Notes: generated by a model from the letters alone, not told the origin. 64,000 nt of DNA from Halobacillus massiliensis (GCF_900166625.1 NZ_LT800499.1:3607213-3671212); one strand, 5' to 3'. Positions 33,426 through 43,314 are shown, counted from the first letter of the stretch. Made by a program: numbers and translations.

Positions 33426-34418
33426 TTAAGATCTCAGCCGATCAATTAAAACAGCTGTAATTATAACTCCTCCTTTTACAACTAACTGCCAATAATAACT
33501 GACATCCATTAGCGTAAGTCCATTTGTAATTACTCCCATAATCAGTACCCCAATGATGGTTCCTTGGATTTTACCGACCCCTCCGGTCAATTTTGATCCC
33601 CCGAGTATAACGGCAGCAATAGCATCCAGTTCATACATATTCCCCGCAGTCGGCTGACCTGAATACAGACGGCCCGCAAGGATAACACCTCCTAAACCGG
33701 CAAGCAGACCGCTAATGGAATAAACATTGATGAGCGTTTTTTTCACTTTAATCCCTGTCAGCCTTGCCGCTTCTTCATTCCCGCCAATGGCATAAACATG
33801 GCGGCCAAACATTGTATACTTTAAAACATAGAACATGATGATATAAACGAAGGCCATTACATAAATAGGGATAGGAATTGATAAAAATGAACCAGAACCT
33901 ATAAATCGGAAGGTATTTGATTCCAGAACGACAGGGTACCCCCCGCTTGTTACATAAGCAAGACCTCTTACATAAGTCATACTGGCAAGCGTAACTATAA
34001 AAGCCGGAAGCCCAATTTTTGCAGTAAACACTCCATTAATGAAGCCAACGAGATATCCGGCTCCTATACCAGTCAGCATGGCTAATATTGGATTTAATCC
34101 TGCCTGTGAAGCCATAACCGATACAACACCGGAAAGAGCTACAATGGAACCTACTGATAAATCAATCCCGCCGGTTAAAATCACTATCGTCATGCCGGCA
34201 GCTAAGATTGCAGTGACAGACACCTGTTTTAAAATATTGGTGAGGTTGGCGGAGTCTAAGAAATTCGGGGCCATTATGCTCATCACAATACAAAGCAAAA
34301 TCAAGATAAGAATCATACCTAGCTGATTCCATAGTACGGATACATGATGAGCTAGTTTAAATCCCGTTTGTGCAGGTGGCTGGGCCGGCTGCTGATTAGG
34401 TGATACAGTCGATCTCAT
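33426..34418 (-). CDS. frcC: Fructose/ribose-type ABC transporter permease
   Basis: CUT2 permease (RbsC/FrcC/AraH family), 330 residues from the chosen start, with about nine to ten membrane segments. Signature parts are NILKQVSVTAILAAGMTIVILTGGIDLSVGS in the first half and AIAAVILGGSKLTGGVGKIQGT near the end. I use the ATG at 34416-34418 because GGGAGGG lies 7 nt upstream; the frame continues 22 codons into the ATPase gene without a better start. It is encoded after frcA and before the levanase, which favours fructose as substrate. The fructose assignment is inferred from context. Confidence 0.88.
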   Translation of the reverse strand: MRSTVSPNQQPAQPPAQTGFKLAHHVSVLWNQLGMILILILLCIVMSIMAPNFLDSANLTNILKQVSVTAILAAGMTIVILTGGIDLSVGSIVALSGVVSVMASQAGLNPILAMLTGIGAGYLVGFINGVFTAKIGLPAFIVTLASMTYVRGLAYVTSGGYPVVLESNTFRFIGSGSFLSIPIPIYVMAFVYIIMFYVLKYTMFGRHVYAIGGNEEAARLTGIKVKKTLINVYSISGLLAGLGGVILAGRLYSGQPTAGNMYELDAIAAVILGGSKLTGGVGKIQGTIIGVLIMGVITNGLTLMDVSYYWQLVVKGGVIITAVLIDRLRS

Positions 34419-34419
34419 T

Positions 34420-35973
34420 TTATTTCCCTCCCGTAGCGTAGTACATAATTTTTTCTTGTGTTGCCTCCCGCTTCTGAAGCTCACCTGCTATGCGTCCTTC
34501 ATGCATAACAAGAATCCGATCGCTTACTCCAATGACTTCAGGGAGTTCAGAGGAAATCATTAAAACAGCCAGACCCTCATCGGCAAGCTGAGAAATAATT
34601 TTATGGATTTCGGTTTTTGCTCCGATATCAACTCCGCGTGTAGGTTCATCAAGCAGCAGGATTTTAGGTTTTGTCGACAGCCACCTGGCAATGACTGCCT
34701 TCTGCTGATTTCCGCCGCTTAATCCTGAAATTGGCTGTTCTGAAGAAGCAGTCTTGATATTCAGGCTGTCGATATATTGCTCTGCTGCCAGATTTAAAGA
34801 GCCCCAGCTGATTCGCATGTTCTTTCTGTGCCTTTTCAATTCGGCCATCATAATATTTTCCTTTACTGACATATCAAGAAATAGCCCCTGTTCTTTACGG
34901 CTTTCCGGAACAAGAGCAACTCCGTGCTGGATCGCATCAATAGGTGAATGGATCTGAACAAACTCCCCATCTATCTTCACTTCACCTTTCTGAATTTCAG
35001 AAAGTCCGAAAATTGTCCGAACCAGCTCTGTACGTCCCGCTCCCACTAGTCCTGCAAAACCGACGATCTCCCCAGGGTGGATTTTGAAAGAAATATCTTT
35101 TACAAAAGCAGCATCACTTAAATTCTTTACCTCTAAGGAAGGTTTAATTTTCGTTTCATTTGCCGTGTAGCTGCTCTGTGAACGTTGAAATAAATCTTTT
35201 AAATCGCGCCCAACCATAAGGCTCACTAATTGTTCTGGAGTGGTTTCATAAATAGGACCGCTTTGAATCCATTTACCATCGCGAAGCACCGTGTAACGAT
35301 CTGATATCTTGAAGATTTCCTCCATACGGTGGGAAATATAGACAATCGCCACACCCTGCTTTCTCAAGTCTTTTATAATAGAAAATAAACGATCAATCTC
35401 TCTATCTGTCAATGAAGCAGTCGGCTCATCCATAATTAAAACTTCAGCTTTGCAGGAAAGAGCTCGTGCGATTTCTACCATCTGCTGCTGGGCGACACTT
35501 AGAGTTGAGACAAGTGATTCAGGCTTTAAATCAGAGCCCATTGAAGCCAGCACTTCCCCCGCCCGTTTATGTACTTCTTCCCAGCGCACCATTCCCAGTT
35601 TATTACGCGGATATTTTGTTCCCATTAAAATATTTTCACTGATAGTCAGATTGGGAGACAAATTGAGTTCTTGATGAATGACCCCTATCCCCATCTTTCT
35701 GGCAGTCAGCGGATCATTCCAAGTTACCTGCTGATTTTTATAAGTAATCATCCCACTGGTTTCATCAGGGGTATAAACACCAGATAAAATTTTCATTAAG
35801 GTGGATTTCCCGGCTCCATTCTCCCCCATTAATGCATGAACTTCTCCAGAGTAAAGTTCCATATTTACGTTCTTTAGAACTGTAGTACCTGAAAACGTTT
35901 TATGAATTCCTTTCATCTTTAAAAGAGGATGAAGCAATTCTTGATGCATCTTAACTTTTTCTTGTATCACCAA
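34420..35973 (-). CDS. frcA: Fructose/ribose-type ABC transporter ATPase (duplicated ATPase domains)
   Basis: 517-residue CUT2 ATPase made of two ABC domains. The first has Walker A GENGAGKST and signature LSVAQQQMVEIARAL. The second has a degenerate Walker A (GLVGAGRTE) and signature LSGGNQQKAVIARWL, followed by ILLLDEPTRGVD; such asymmetry is normal for RbsA/MglA relatives. The N-terminus is uncertain: TTG, GTG and ATG starts lie within nine codons. It powers import through FrcC. A hairpin separates it from the receptor gene. Confidence 0.92.
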   Translation of the reverse strand: MVIQEKVKMHQELLHPLLKMKGIHKTFSGTTVLKNVNMELYSGEVHALMGENGAGKSTLMKILSGVYTPDETSGMITYKNQQVTWNDPLTARKMGIGVIHQELNLSPNLTISENILMGTKYPRNKLGMVRWEEVHKRAGEVLASMGSDLKPESLVSTLSVAQQQMVEIARALSCKAEVLIMDEPTASLTDREIDRLFSIIKDLRKQGVAIVYISHRMEEIFKISDRYTVLRDGKWIQSGPIYETTPEQLVSLMVGRDLKDLFQRSQSSYTANETKIKPSLEVKNLSDAAFVKDISFKIHPGEIVGFAGLVGAGRTELVRTIFGLSEIQKGEVKIDGEFVQIHSPIDAIQHGVALVPESRKEQGLFLDMSVKENIMMAELKRHRKNMRISWGSLNLAAEQYIDSLNIKTASSEQPISGLSGGNQQKAVIARWLSTKPKILLLDEPTRGVDIGAKTEIHKIISQLADEGLAVLMISSELPEVIGVSDRILVMHEGRIAGELQKREATQEKIMYYATGGK

Positions 35974-36003
35974 AGGATTTCCCTCCTTGCTTAGAGTCTA
36001 ATG

Positions 36004-36033
36004 ACGGCCCTTGCTGCTACAGACAAGGACCGT
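36004..36033 (-). other. Intercistronic hairpin between frcB and frcA
   Basis: 10-bp stem with one G-T pair (36004-36013 with 36024-36033), no U-tract. It probably stabilises the receptor mRNA. Confidence 0.6.
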
Positions 36034-36048
36034 TCATGGCAAGAAAAA

Positions 36049-37008
36049 CTACCAGCCTTTATAGGAAGCTACGTTATCTTCTGTTACCAAATCAACGGGG
36101 ATCTTGGTTACTTCTTCAATGGATTCACCGTCTAAAACCTGAATGCCAACATCGATAGCTTTCATCACCATTTCATCAGGATGCTGGGCGGATGTACCTG
36201 CAATGGAACTTCCCTCTTTCTTCATTGCCTCAATAACATCCGGAGATCCATCAACCCCAATAATATAAAACTCATCCTGGCGCCCAGCCTGCTGCTGGGC
36301 GATCTCTGCACCAATAGCAACAGGGTCATTATTGGCAAAAACAGCATCTATCTTTCCTGGCTCATTTGCCTGTAGAATACTTTCCATTACCTGTAAACCT
36401 TTTTCACGGTTCCCTTCTCCATTCTGCTTGGCAATTACTTTAATCTCCGTTCCTTTAATCGTATCTTCAAACCCAGCAATCCTGTCCTTTACAGCAGTTA
36501 CAGGAGGTCCATCGATGACTACGACATTTCCTTTTCCTCCAAGATCCTCTATCATATACTCAGCTGCCAAAACACCTGCCTGGTAGTTGTCGGATGTAAC
36601 AGTTCCTTCAATTCCACCATCAGCACCAACATCAACCGAAACAACAGGGATACCAGCTGCATCTGCCTGAGCTACCGCTCCTGCAATCCCTTCAGAGTCC
36701 ACAGCGTTCAGTAAAATGAGGTCTACACCTTGAGTAATAAAATCCTCAATCTGTGAGGTTTGTTTAGCTAAATCTGCATCTGCCGCCTGAACCACAATCT
36801 CTGCCCCAATTTCATCGGCATAATCTTCAGCTGCTTCACTCATCGAAACAAAGAAGGGATTTGCCAGATTATTAAGAGTAAGACCGATTTTAACTCCACC
36901 CTTATTGTTATCGCTTTCATTTTCCTCCCCAGAAGTTTCATTACTTGCACATCCCGCCATAATAAACAAAAGAAGAATACCAATACACCACATTTTCACA
37001 CTTTTCAC
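36049..37008 (-). CDS. frcB: Fructose/ribose-type ABC transporter binding lipoprotein
   Basis: 319-residue periplasmic-binding-protein type 1 receptor (RbsB/FrcB family). The lipobox IMAGC puts the lipid anchor at C20, followed by an acidic linker (ETSGEENESDNN). Ligand-domain landmarks are LNNLANPFFVSMSEAA, the QIEDFITQGVDLILLNAVDS and the DAVFANNDPVAIGAEIA segments. The GTG start has GGAGGAAGG upstream. It is first in the operon frcB-frcA-frcC-levanase, next to a divergent DeoR-type regulator. Monosaccharide specificity (fructose rather than ribose) is inferred from the levanase. Confidence 0.92.
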   Translation of the reverse strand: MKSVKMWCIGILLLFIMAGCASNETSGEENESDNNKGGVKIGLTLNNLANPFFVSMSEAAEDYADEIGAEIVVQAADADLAKQTSQIEDFITQGVDLILLNAVDSEGIAGAVAQADAAGIPVVSVDVGADGGIEGTVTSDNYQAGVLAAEYMIEDLGGKGNVVVIDGPPVTAVKDRIAGFEDTIKGTEIKVIAKQNGEGNREKGLQVMESILQANEPGKIDAVFANNDPVAIGAEIAQQQAGRQDEFYIIGVDGSPDVIEAMKKEGSSIAGTSAQHPDEMVMKAIDVGIQVLDGESIEEVTKIPVDLVTEDNVASYKGW

Positions 37009-37316
37009 TTGTCCTTCCTCCTTTAGTTATAAATTTTAATCATTAATGAATGCGCTTTCATAATTGAGTGTTAATCTCCCCCTTTTCATTACGCATATAT
37101 CATGCAGATGAAAGTATTAATTATGAATATTGCGTAATTTTTCCCAAGATTGGTTATGATTGTTTTTGCTTATTAATGATCATAAATGCGCATACATAAA
37201 TTGTCAATAAGTTTTCTAAAAATTGAAAATTTATATTAATACCTAATTACAAAGCTCAAATAAGTTTTAATCAGCTTATTTCTTATTCGGTGATTTAATT
37301 TTTTATGACTATTTAT

Positions 37317-37338
37317 GATTGTTTCTTTATAAACAATC
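37317..37338. promoter_or_regulatory. Candidate DeoR operator (inverted repeat)
   Basis: GATTGTTT-N6-AAACAATC is a perfect 8-bp inverted repeat. Its left arm belongs to a dodecamer, TTATGATTGTTT, repeated at 37154-37165 nearer the frcB start. This is consistent with one regulator binding at several sites. Confidence 0.55.
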
Positions 37339-37414
37339 GAAACTGCACTAAAACTGAGCATAAAATGCAGCTACCATATAAGTTATCATTTTTCTTTTGA
37401 TATCAAGACTAGTT

Positions 37415-37440
37415 TATAATGGGATAAGGAAACGCTTACG
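37415..37440 (+). promoter_or_regulatory. deoR-type gene -10 box with overlapping cre-like site
   Basis: TATAAT at 37415-37420 has only a weak -35 17 bp upstream. About +1 begins AAGGAAACGCTTACG, which matches the cre consensus except at two outer positions. Confidence 0.45.
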
Positions 37441-37458
37441 AAAGGAGAATAGCTCAAT

Positions 37459-38229
37459 ATGTTTATGGAAGAACGCAAGGCTCAGATTCTCGAATATCTG
37501 CGTCATTTATCAAGGGCTTCCGTCCATGATTTAAGCCAGCAGTTTAATGTATCTGAATCAACGATTAGAAGAGATCTTAAAGAGCTTGAGGAGACAGATA
37601 ATATAAAAAGAACCCACGGGGGAGCCATCCTTCTGCAGCCTGTCAGTTTTGAAGCATCTATTGGAGACAGGCAAAAGGGGTACATAGCAGAAAAGCAGGC
37701 GATTGCCAGGAAAGCTGTCGAGTTTATCAATCCGGGAGATGCGATACTTCTCGATTCTGGGACAACTACCTATGAGCTTGTAAAAGAGCTGAAATCATTT
37801 ACTAACCTATCAATCGTGACAAACTCTATCATTATAATGCAGGAGCTTGCAGACCTTCCCGGACTGGAGGTCATGCTGTTGGGCGGAATTTTACGTAGGG
37901 AGACTTCAGCCCTTGTAGGCCCCTTTGCTGAACAATCTCTCAATATGATCCGAATCGATAAATCATTCATAGGTACAAACGGGATAGACGTAAAAGAAGG
38001 AATTATTACGACTCCCAACCTTACAGAAGCCCGCATAAAGCGAATGATGATTACGAACTCTCGCCAAACCATTCTGCTGACAGATCATAGTAAGATTGGT
38101 AAATTAAACTTTGCCAAGGTTGCGGACTTATCAGAAATTGATATGTGCATCGTAGATGAACATGTTCCCTCCGAATTCGAAAAAGACATGCAAAGATATA
38201 ATGTGAACTTACATATGGTTAATCCGTAA
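37459..38229 (+). CDS. DeoR-family sugar-responsive regulator
   Basis: 256-residue regulator. The N-terminal DeoR helix-turn-helix includes LSQQFNVSESTIRRDLKELE (25-44), followed by IKRTHGGAIL. The C-terminal sugar-phosphate sensor domain contains DAILLDSGTTTYELVKEL, KSFIGTNGIDVKEGI and ILLTDHSKIGK. DeoR proteins usually sense a phosphorylated sugar such as fructose-1-phosphate. It is divergent from the frcBAC-levanase operon and is the obvious candidate for its control. GGAG lies 11 nt before the chosen ATG. Confidence 0.9.
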   Translation: MFMEERKAQILEYLRHLSRASVHDLSQQFNVSESTIRRDLKELEETDNIKRTHGGAILLQPVSFEASIGDRQKGYIAEKQAIARKAVEFINPGDAILLDSGTTTYELVKELKSFTNLSIVTNSIIIMQELADLPGLEVMLLGGILRRETSALVGPFAEQSLNMIRIDKSFIGTNGIDVKEGIITTPNLTEARIKRMMITNSRQTILLTDHSKIGKLNFAKVADLSEIDMCIVDEHVPSEFEKDMQRYNVNLHMVNP

Positions 38230-38231
38230 AA

Positions 38232-38264
38232 AAAGAGAGGACCCTTTAAAAGGATCCTCTCTTT
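38232..38264. terminator. Bidirectional terminator
   Basis: 10-bp stem (38232-38241 with 38255-38264) flanked by A and T runs. It separates the deoR-type gene from the convergent mmu operon. Confidence 0.82.
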
Positions 38265-38270
38265 CTCTAT

Positions 38271-38609
38271 TTAAACTTCTTTAATTATTGACTCGCCTTC
38301 TGTCTGCTCTTCGTCAAGCCACTGCCATCTTTCGTGAAGTTCAATACTACCGTCATTCTTAATGACAGGAGTAGAGATGCATTTACCGCCTCTTATTTCA
38401 TTGGAAGTGTTGATATGGTTATAACGAAACTCTAATGTATTATCTTCTTTTACTATACCAATCAACTTTCCTTTGACGATCTCTCCCCCTTCATAATCGG
38501 CATATAGAATTTGCCCCTCCTGAAAGTAATGAAAATAAGTTTTCGAGGAAACTTCTCCATTTTGCGTATTTTGTACAGAAATGAACTTTCGATTATGGTA
38601 ATTAATCAT
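38271..38609 (-). CDS. Small uncharacterised protein at the end of the mmu operon
   Basis: 112-residue soluble protein, probably beta-rich: alternating short strands such as [22 protein letters not shown] and [18 protein letters not shown]. Relatives in Bacillota are sometimes labelled N-acetylglutamate synthase, a name with no visible support here, since no GNAT motif is present. GAGGTTGAGACAGG precedes the ATG, which lies six bases after the mmuM stop, so it is co-transcribed with the methyl-transfer genes. No function is claimed. Confidence 0.75.
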   Translation of the reverse strand: MINYHNRKFISVQNTQNGEVSSKTYFHYFQEGQILYADYEGGEIVKGKLIGIVKEDNTLEFRYNHINTSNEIRGGKCISTPVIKNDGSIELHERWQWLDEEQTEGESIIKEV

Positions 38610-38615
38610 CCTGTC

Positions 38616-39569
38616 TCAACCTCTCCATTTTCTATAAAGGGATTCAATATGCTCCGGTGATGTCCGGCAGCACCCGCCTATGATGCGTGCACCGTTTTTA
38701 AACCAGACTTCTGATTGAGTCTCGAATGAACCATCCGTACTTCCACACCATGTTTTAGTTTCAGGGTTATACCTTTCCCCGGAGTTTGGATATACAATTA
38801 TCGGTTTGTTTGTGTATTTATAAAATTCCTCAACAGCTGCTGAAGCATCTGATATAGGGGCACAGTTCACTCCAATGGCAGCGACTTGTTGACGGTTATG
38901 TACGGCAGACGCACATTCCTGGAGACTTGCCCCATCACTTATAGACTTTCCATCTTTCAGAGTAAAAGACAGCCAGGCTGACGTTTCCGGGAACTCTTCC
39001 AGTAAAGAAATAAGTACCTTCGCTTCCTGAAGAGACGGGATCGTTTCCAATGCTAATAGATCAGCTCCTGCTTCAATCAATGCTTCCAATCTGGGACGGT
39101 GAAATTTTTTCAGTTCCACATCTGAAATCTTATAGTTTCCTTTATATTCTGATCCATCAGCAAGATAAGCACCATAAGGCCCGACGGAAGCTGCAACTAA
39201 CGGCTTAGGACGGTTTGTTTTTTTTATTTCCTTCCAGACTTCATCTCTGGCGCCCCTGGCTAATAACACTGTCTTTTTTATTAGTTCAATGGCTTTCTCT
39301 TTTCTTATCCCTCGCTGTGCAAAACCTTCAATTGTCGCCTGATAACTTGACGTAATGGCCACATCAGCTCCCTTTCGGAAGTAATCTGCATGAATTTTGG
39401 CTATGGCATCTGGATTTTCCATCAGGACACGAGCAGACCAAAGCGGGTCATCCAAATCGAATCCCTGTTTTTCTAACTCCGTGGCCAGGGCCCCATCAAG
39501 TATAATAGGCGAAAACTTCTTTAAAATTGAATCAATAGGATTGAATTTTTGATTCGTATGTTTCGGCAT
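38616..39569 (-). CDS. mmuM: Homocysteine S-methyltransferase
   Basis: 317-residue betaine/homocysteine methyltransferase-fold enzyme. It transfers a methyl group from S-methylmethionine (or SAM) to homocysteine, making methionine. The zinc-ligand motifs are present: GVNCAP near 233-238 and GGCCR near 298-302. The N-terminal [12 protein letters not shown] is typical of MmuM/YbgG. Its ATG lies within the last 38 bases of the permease gene, with GAGGAA upstream. Location behind a SAM-I riboswitch and an amino-acid permease supports the S-methylmethionine role. Confidence 0.92.
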   Translation of the reverse strand: MPKHTNQKFNPIDSILKKFSPIILDGALATELEKQGFDLDDPLWSARVLMENPDAIAKIHADYFRKGADVAITSSYQATIEGFAQRGIRKEKAIELIKKTVLLARGARDEVWKEIKKTNRPKPLVAASVGPYGAYLADGSEYKGNYKISDVELKKFHRPRLEALIEAGADLLALETIPSLQEAKVLISLLEEFPETSAWLSFTLKDGKSISDGASLQECASAVHNRQQVAAIGVNCAPISDASAAVEEFYKYTNKPIIVYPNSGERYNPETKTWCGSTDGSFETQSEVWFKNGARIIGGCCRTSPEHIESLYRKWRG

Positions 39570-40947
39570 GATTGGTTCCTCTTTTCTTATATTGTCCTAA
39601 ATAGTAACTCCCGTAGCAGAATAGGATAAATGGAATTCCACAATAAAGAGCAATTCGCTGGGTAGGATCGAAAGCTATTCCAATACAGGCGGTAAGGCAA
39701 AGGATAAAAGAAGCAATCGGTACTAAAGGATAAAACGGTGTACGATAGGCCAAGTCTTCCAGCTTGTTTCCTTCTTTTAAATATTGCCTGCGAAATGTAA
39801 ACTGAGCGGCGCTGATGCTCATCCAAACAACTACAACAGCAAGACCCGAAATAGATACAAGTACAATGTAGACGGTGCCTGGAGCAATAATGCTTGAAAG
39901 CAAAGCAAGCCCTCCGCCTAGCATACTGAATAGAATAGCGTTTAAAGGAATACCTCGTTTAGTTAACCTTGCAAAACGCGGTGAAATTGTTTGTTTATCG
40001 GCGAGCGACCACAACATTCGCGATGATGCATAAAGCCCGGAATTAGCTGCTGATAGAATAGCAGTGATAATAACAAAATTCATAATATCAGCGGAATATG
40101 GAATCCCAATATTCGTAAGCACTACAACAAAGGGACTTTCAATTACTCCAGCCTCCTTCGTTGGAAGCAATGCAGACAAGACAATAATGGTCCCTACAAA
40201 AAACACCACTAACCTGATTAAAGTAGTCCGAATAGCCTTAGGAATTGTTTTTTCCGGCTCTGCGGTTTCTCCTGCGGCAATTCCAATGAGCTCTGTTCCC
40301 GAAAAGGCAAAGTTTACCGCAAGCATAGTCATGAGAATAGCGAACGCACCATTTGGAAACAGGCCTGCACTCGTAAAGTTTGATAATAATGGCGCAGTTT
40401 CAGAATTATTTAATGGAACTAACCCCATTATTGCGGCAGCCCCTAATAATATAAAAAGAATAATAGCTAATACCTTGATTGAAGAAAACCAAAATTCAGA
40501 CTCCGCAAAAAACTTCACAGTAAACGCATTAAGCAGAAAAATTAGTCCGGCAAATAAAGCACTCCAAATCCAAACACTGACTGTTGGAAACCACTTCTGC
40601 ATCATTAAACCAGCTGCTGTAAATTCCGAGCCCAGTGCAACTGTCCAGGTGAGCCAGTAAAGCCAGGCAATCGTATAGCCTGTACCTGGACCAATATATT
40701 TAGCTGCATAGCTGTGGAAAGCGCCGGTTTCCGGCATATGTACAGAGAGTTCTCCCAAGCAGAGCATTACTAAATAAACAACCAATGCACCGATTAAATA
40801 CGCAAGCACTGTACCAAAAGGACCCGCTTGTTGAATCGTATAACCGGAACTTAAGAAAAGCCCTGTACCTATAACACCTCCGAGAGATAACATCACCAGA
40901 TGCCGTGTTTTCATTTCCCTTTTAAAGCTTTGACTTTGTAAATTCAT
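39532..40947 (-). CDS. mmuP: Amino-acid permease, probable S-methylmethionine transporter
   Basis: 471-residue APC-superfamily (AAT) permease with 12 predicted membrane segments. The first helix holds the substrate-binding [13 protein letters not shown] loop; [18 protein letters not shown] and the [17 protein letters not shown] stretch follow, as in YbgF/MmuP. It is first in an operon with homocysteine S-methyltransferase and is controlled by an S-box riboswitch. That makes S-methylmethionine the likely substrate, although methionine itself is possible. Confidence 0.87.
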   Translation of the reverse strand: MNLQSQSFKREMKTRHLVMLSLGGVIGTGLFLSSGYTIQQAGPFGTVLAYLIGALVVYLVMLCLGELSVHMPETGAFHSYAAKYIGPGTGYTIAWLYWLTWTVALGSEFTAAGLMMQKWFPTVSVWIWSALFAGLIFLLNAFTVKFFAESEFWFSSIKVLAIILFILLGAAAIMGLVPLNNSETAPLLSNFTSAGLFPNGAFAILMTMLAVNFAFSGTELIGIAAGETAEPEKTIPKAIRTTLIRLVVFFVGTIIVLSALLPTKEAGVIESPFVVVLTNIGIPYSADIMNFVIITAILSAANSGLYASSRMLWSLADKQTISPRFARLTKRGIPLNAILFSMLGGGLALLSSIIAPGTVYIVLVSISGLAVVVVWMSISAAQFTFRRQYLKEGNKLEDLAYRTPFYPLVPIASFILCLTACIGIAFDPTQRIALYCGIPFILFCYGSYYLGQYKKRGTNHAETYESKIQSY

Positions 40948-41030
40948 AACAGTACTCTCCTATTGCTTTTAAAATGATTAACAAAAACTAAGACTGCTTT
41001 CCTCCTTTTCTCGAAAACTCACGAAACCAC

Positions 41031-41059
41031 AAAAAAACGCACTCTAAACGAGTGCGTTT
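41031..41059 (-). terminator. Riboswitch-controlled terminator
   Basis: 10-bp perfect stem (41035-41044 with 41050-41059) followed on the minus strand by seven U. It lies between the SAM-I aptamer and mmuP and is the OFF-state expression platform. Confidence 0.92.
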
Positions 41060-41075
41060 CCGACAAATAAAAGAA

Positions 41076-41182
41076 GCTCTTATCTATCAGGCTGATCACC
41101 CGCTGGAATTAGCACAGTGTCTTATAGACCTGCTGCTGAGGTTTCTGCGGGCCAGTCCCTCCACCTCTCTGGATAAGAATAT
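41076..41182 (-). promoter_or_regulatory. SAM-I (S-box) riboswitch aptamer
   Basis: Minus-strand leader with the S-box core: CTTATCCAGAGAGGTGGAGG followed by GACTGGCCC, a GAAACCTCAGCAGC helix, and a closing strand GATAAG (41079-41084 region) that pairs with CTTATC to form P1. A terminator follows. High SAM should stop mmuP-mmuM expression. Confidence 0.93.
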
Positions 41183-41196
41183 TCACATTTTTTCCA

Positions 41197-41225
41197 ACTC
41201 TATCAATCTATGAATTGATAGTCAA
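41197..41225 (-). promoter_or_regulatory. Sigma-A promoter of the mmu operon
   Basis: On the minus strand: TTGACT (41220-41225), 17-bp spacer, TAGAGT (41197-41202), just upstream of the SAM-I aptamer. Confidence 0.75.
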
Positions 41226-41538
41226 GCGGATAATTTCTTACTTTAACTTAATTGAATAAGACTTCCCTCTATTTATCTTTATTTTTTTCTAGTCTATTTG
41301 TTTCATTTTTCTAATTTATGTATGACGCTTTCATTTTTTGCGAGCGTTTTCAAAAGCAGACAATTACAAGGTATAGCTATACTCTCCCCGTTTCCGCTCA
41401 CTCGATGGAGCAATTGACGCATCGCTTCCATTTGTTATAGTTTAGGGGATTACAGAGCAGACGGAATTTTTTTTAGAACTCGCCATATTTAAGTTTTTTA
41501 GTAAATCGGATTCTTTTTAACCGAAAGGGGCGCATAAG
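41226..41538. other. Divergent intergenic region (313 bp) before the YesM-type kinase
   Basis: Holds a rightward promoter at 41414-41441 and a cre-like sequence at 41338-41352 with one mismatch. No open frame with a ribosome site was seen. Confidence 0.55.
41414..41441 (+). promoter_or_regulatory. Sigma-A promoter of the YesM-type kinase operon
   Basis: TTGACG (41414-41419), 16-bp spacer, TATAGT (41436-41441), about 100 bp before the GTG start. Confidence 0.72.
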
Positions 41539-43314
41539 GTGAAAAGCATTCAAAGCCGCTTACTGTTAATGCTGCTTATGTTTATCATACTCCCCTATTT
41601 TTTATCTGTTTTTTTAATTTACAGCTATACGAAAAATAGTGTGGAACAGCATGAAATTGAGAACAGCCGAGAACAGCTTAAGGAAAGCTCAGATGAACTT
41701 GAGCAATATTTCAGTGAAATGGTTAGGCTTCCATATACTCTTTACCGTGATCCAGAACTATTTAAAATATTTACTGGCGAAAAAGTTAACTCAGCTTACC
41801 TGGAAAACAGCATGGAAAAATACTTTTTAATGCGAAGTGAAATTAGACAGGTCCGCCTTTACTTAAAGAAGAGCAGCGAATCGGTTGCTGTATATAATGG
41901 AATGGTCAGTGCACGAAAGTCAAAGCCTGGCTTTATGGAACAGGAAGATGATCTACAACAGCTTTATCATTCAAATGACATGTTTATGGTAGAAGCTCCC
42001 CATGAAATGGAAAACTACAATAACAGCGCGATTGTGCCGACATCTGACCATTTAATGGTCTTAACCATTCATCATAAAATCATAGATGTACCTTCTAACG
42101 AATTCCTTGGAATACTCACAACAGATATTGATCTTGACGCTTATGCTCAAATTATTGATGAACTGGTAAATCAAAATGAGGAAACCGTTCTGTTAACTAA
42201 CGAGAAGAATCAAATAGTTTATGCAAATGATAAGGAGCTTATTGGTCAGCCCATTCCTTCTTTCATTCAAAAGCAGGTGGACGGAGGTAATGCCCAATCA
42301 GCAGATGATGATATTGTACTTTCCAAACCGCTTTCCGGCCCTCTTGAAGATTGGAAGTTAGTCAAAATGACACCAAGTGAGGTCTTGTTTGAAGATATTC
42401 GAAAAACTACCTTTACTAGTATACTGCTCGGAATGGTTGTTGGCATACTAGGAGTGATTATGATCAGCATGATTACTTATAAGATAACTTCTCCGATCAA
42501 GCGGCTGACCCAGAAAGTACGTACGGTAGAAGGCGGAGATATGAATGTTCCTTTTGATGAAAGCAGAAACGATGAAATCGGTTATTTGGAAAAACAAATG
42601 AAGGAAATGATTGATCGAATCAACACTCATATTGACCGTGAGTATAAACTTGAAATAGAAAATAAAGAAAACCAGTTTCGCGCATTAAAATCCCAAGTAA
42701 ATCCGCACTTTTTATTTAATGCCCTGCAATCCATTGGTGCAGTTGCCTTACGCTCTAAAGCTCCGGACATTTACCAGCTTGTAACATCACTTTCAAAAAT
42801 GATGCGTTATTCAATGAATGCTGATCAATGGGTTTCGCTACAGGAGGAAGTCGACTATATCGAAGCTTACCTCATCTTACAAAAAGAGCGTTTTCGGAAC
42901 CATATACATTATTCGATTGATATCAGTGAGACCATTAAACAGAAAATAATACCAAGCATGATTTTACAGCCGCTCGTTGAAAACTTCTTTAAGCATAGCT
43001 ATGAAGAAGGATACCGTAATGCCCATTTAACCATACGAGGAGAAATTAAAGGGGATTATTTACACCTGACAGCTGCTAATGACGGAGCCAGCATAACCGA
43101 TCAGGAGCTGAATGAGTTAAGGAAGAGACTTTATGCGGCTCCCGGCTCTTCTCCGAAAAAGCACATTGGCTTAAAAAATATACATGACCGACTAATACTT
43201 AATTTTGGCAGGAATGCCAGACTATCAGTCGATCATATTCAAAGAAAAGGTTTTCTAGTTAAAATTATAATTCCAATAGAGACGAGACCAGGTCTCAAAG
43301 GAGGAATTTCATGA
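41539..43314 (+). CDS. YesM-family sensor histidine kinase
   Basis: 591-residue membrane kinase. Membrane segments lie at about 8-29 and 292-314 and enclose a ~260-residue extracellular Cache-like sensor. A HAMP domain follows (about 313-365). The His_kinase domain has the phosphorylated H390 in NPHFLFNALQSIG, and the ATPase part has the ENFFKHSYEEGY and HIGLKNIHDRL segments. The start is GTG with AAAGGGG upstream. Its stop overlaps the response-regulator ATG by four bases. The following gene encodes a lipoprotein receptor, which could present the sugar signal to the sensor. Confidence 0.92.
   Translation: MKSIQSRLLLMLLMFIILPYFLSVFLIYSYTKNSVEQHEIENSREQLKESSDELEQYFSEMVRLPYTLYRDPELFKIFTGEKVNSAYLENSMEKYFLMRSEIRQVRLYLKKSSESVAVYNGMVSARKSKPGFMEQEDDLQQLYHSNDMFMVEAPHEMENYNNSAIVPTSDHLMVLTIHHKIIDVPSNEFLGILTTDIDLDAYAQIIDELVNQNEETVLLTNEKNQIVYANDKELIGQPIPSFIQKQVDGGNAQSADDDIVLSKPLSGPLEDWKLVKMTPSEVLFEDIRKTTFTSILLGMVVGILGVIMISMITYKITSPIKRLTQKVRTVEGGDMNVPFDESRNDEIGYLEKQMKEMIDRINTHIDREYKLEIENKENQFRALKSQVNPHFLFNALQSIGAVALRSKAPDIYQLVTSLSKMMRYSMNADQWVSLQEEVDYIEAYLILQKERFRNHIHYSIDISETIKQKIIPSMILQPLVENFFKHSYEEGYRNAHLTIRGEIKGDYLHLTAANDGASITDQELNELRKRLYAAPGSSPKKHIGLKNIHDRLILNFGRNARLSVDHIQRKGFLVKIIIPIETRPGLKGGIS

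Larger units (their letters stand above)
37009..37458. other. Divergent regulatory region (450 bp) between frcB and deoR-type gene
   Basis: Very A/T-rich. It contains TTATGATTGTTT twice (37154-37165 and 37313-37324), an 8-bp inverted repeat (37317-37338), a TATAAT at 37415 and a cre-like box at 37426-37440. No open frame with a ribosome site was found. Confidence 0.6.

Noticed and set aside
40064-40660. 198-codon plus-strand frame opposite mmuP
   Set aside because: It is antisense to a clear 12-segment permease and has the composition expected of a shadow frame, without a ribosome site.
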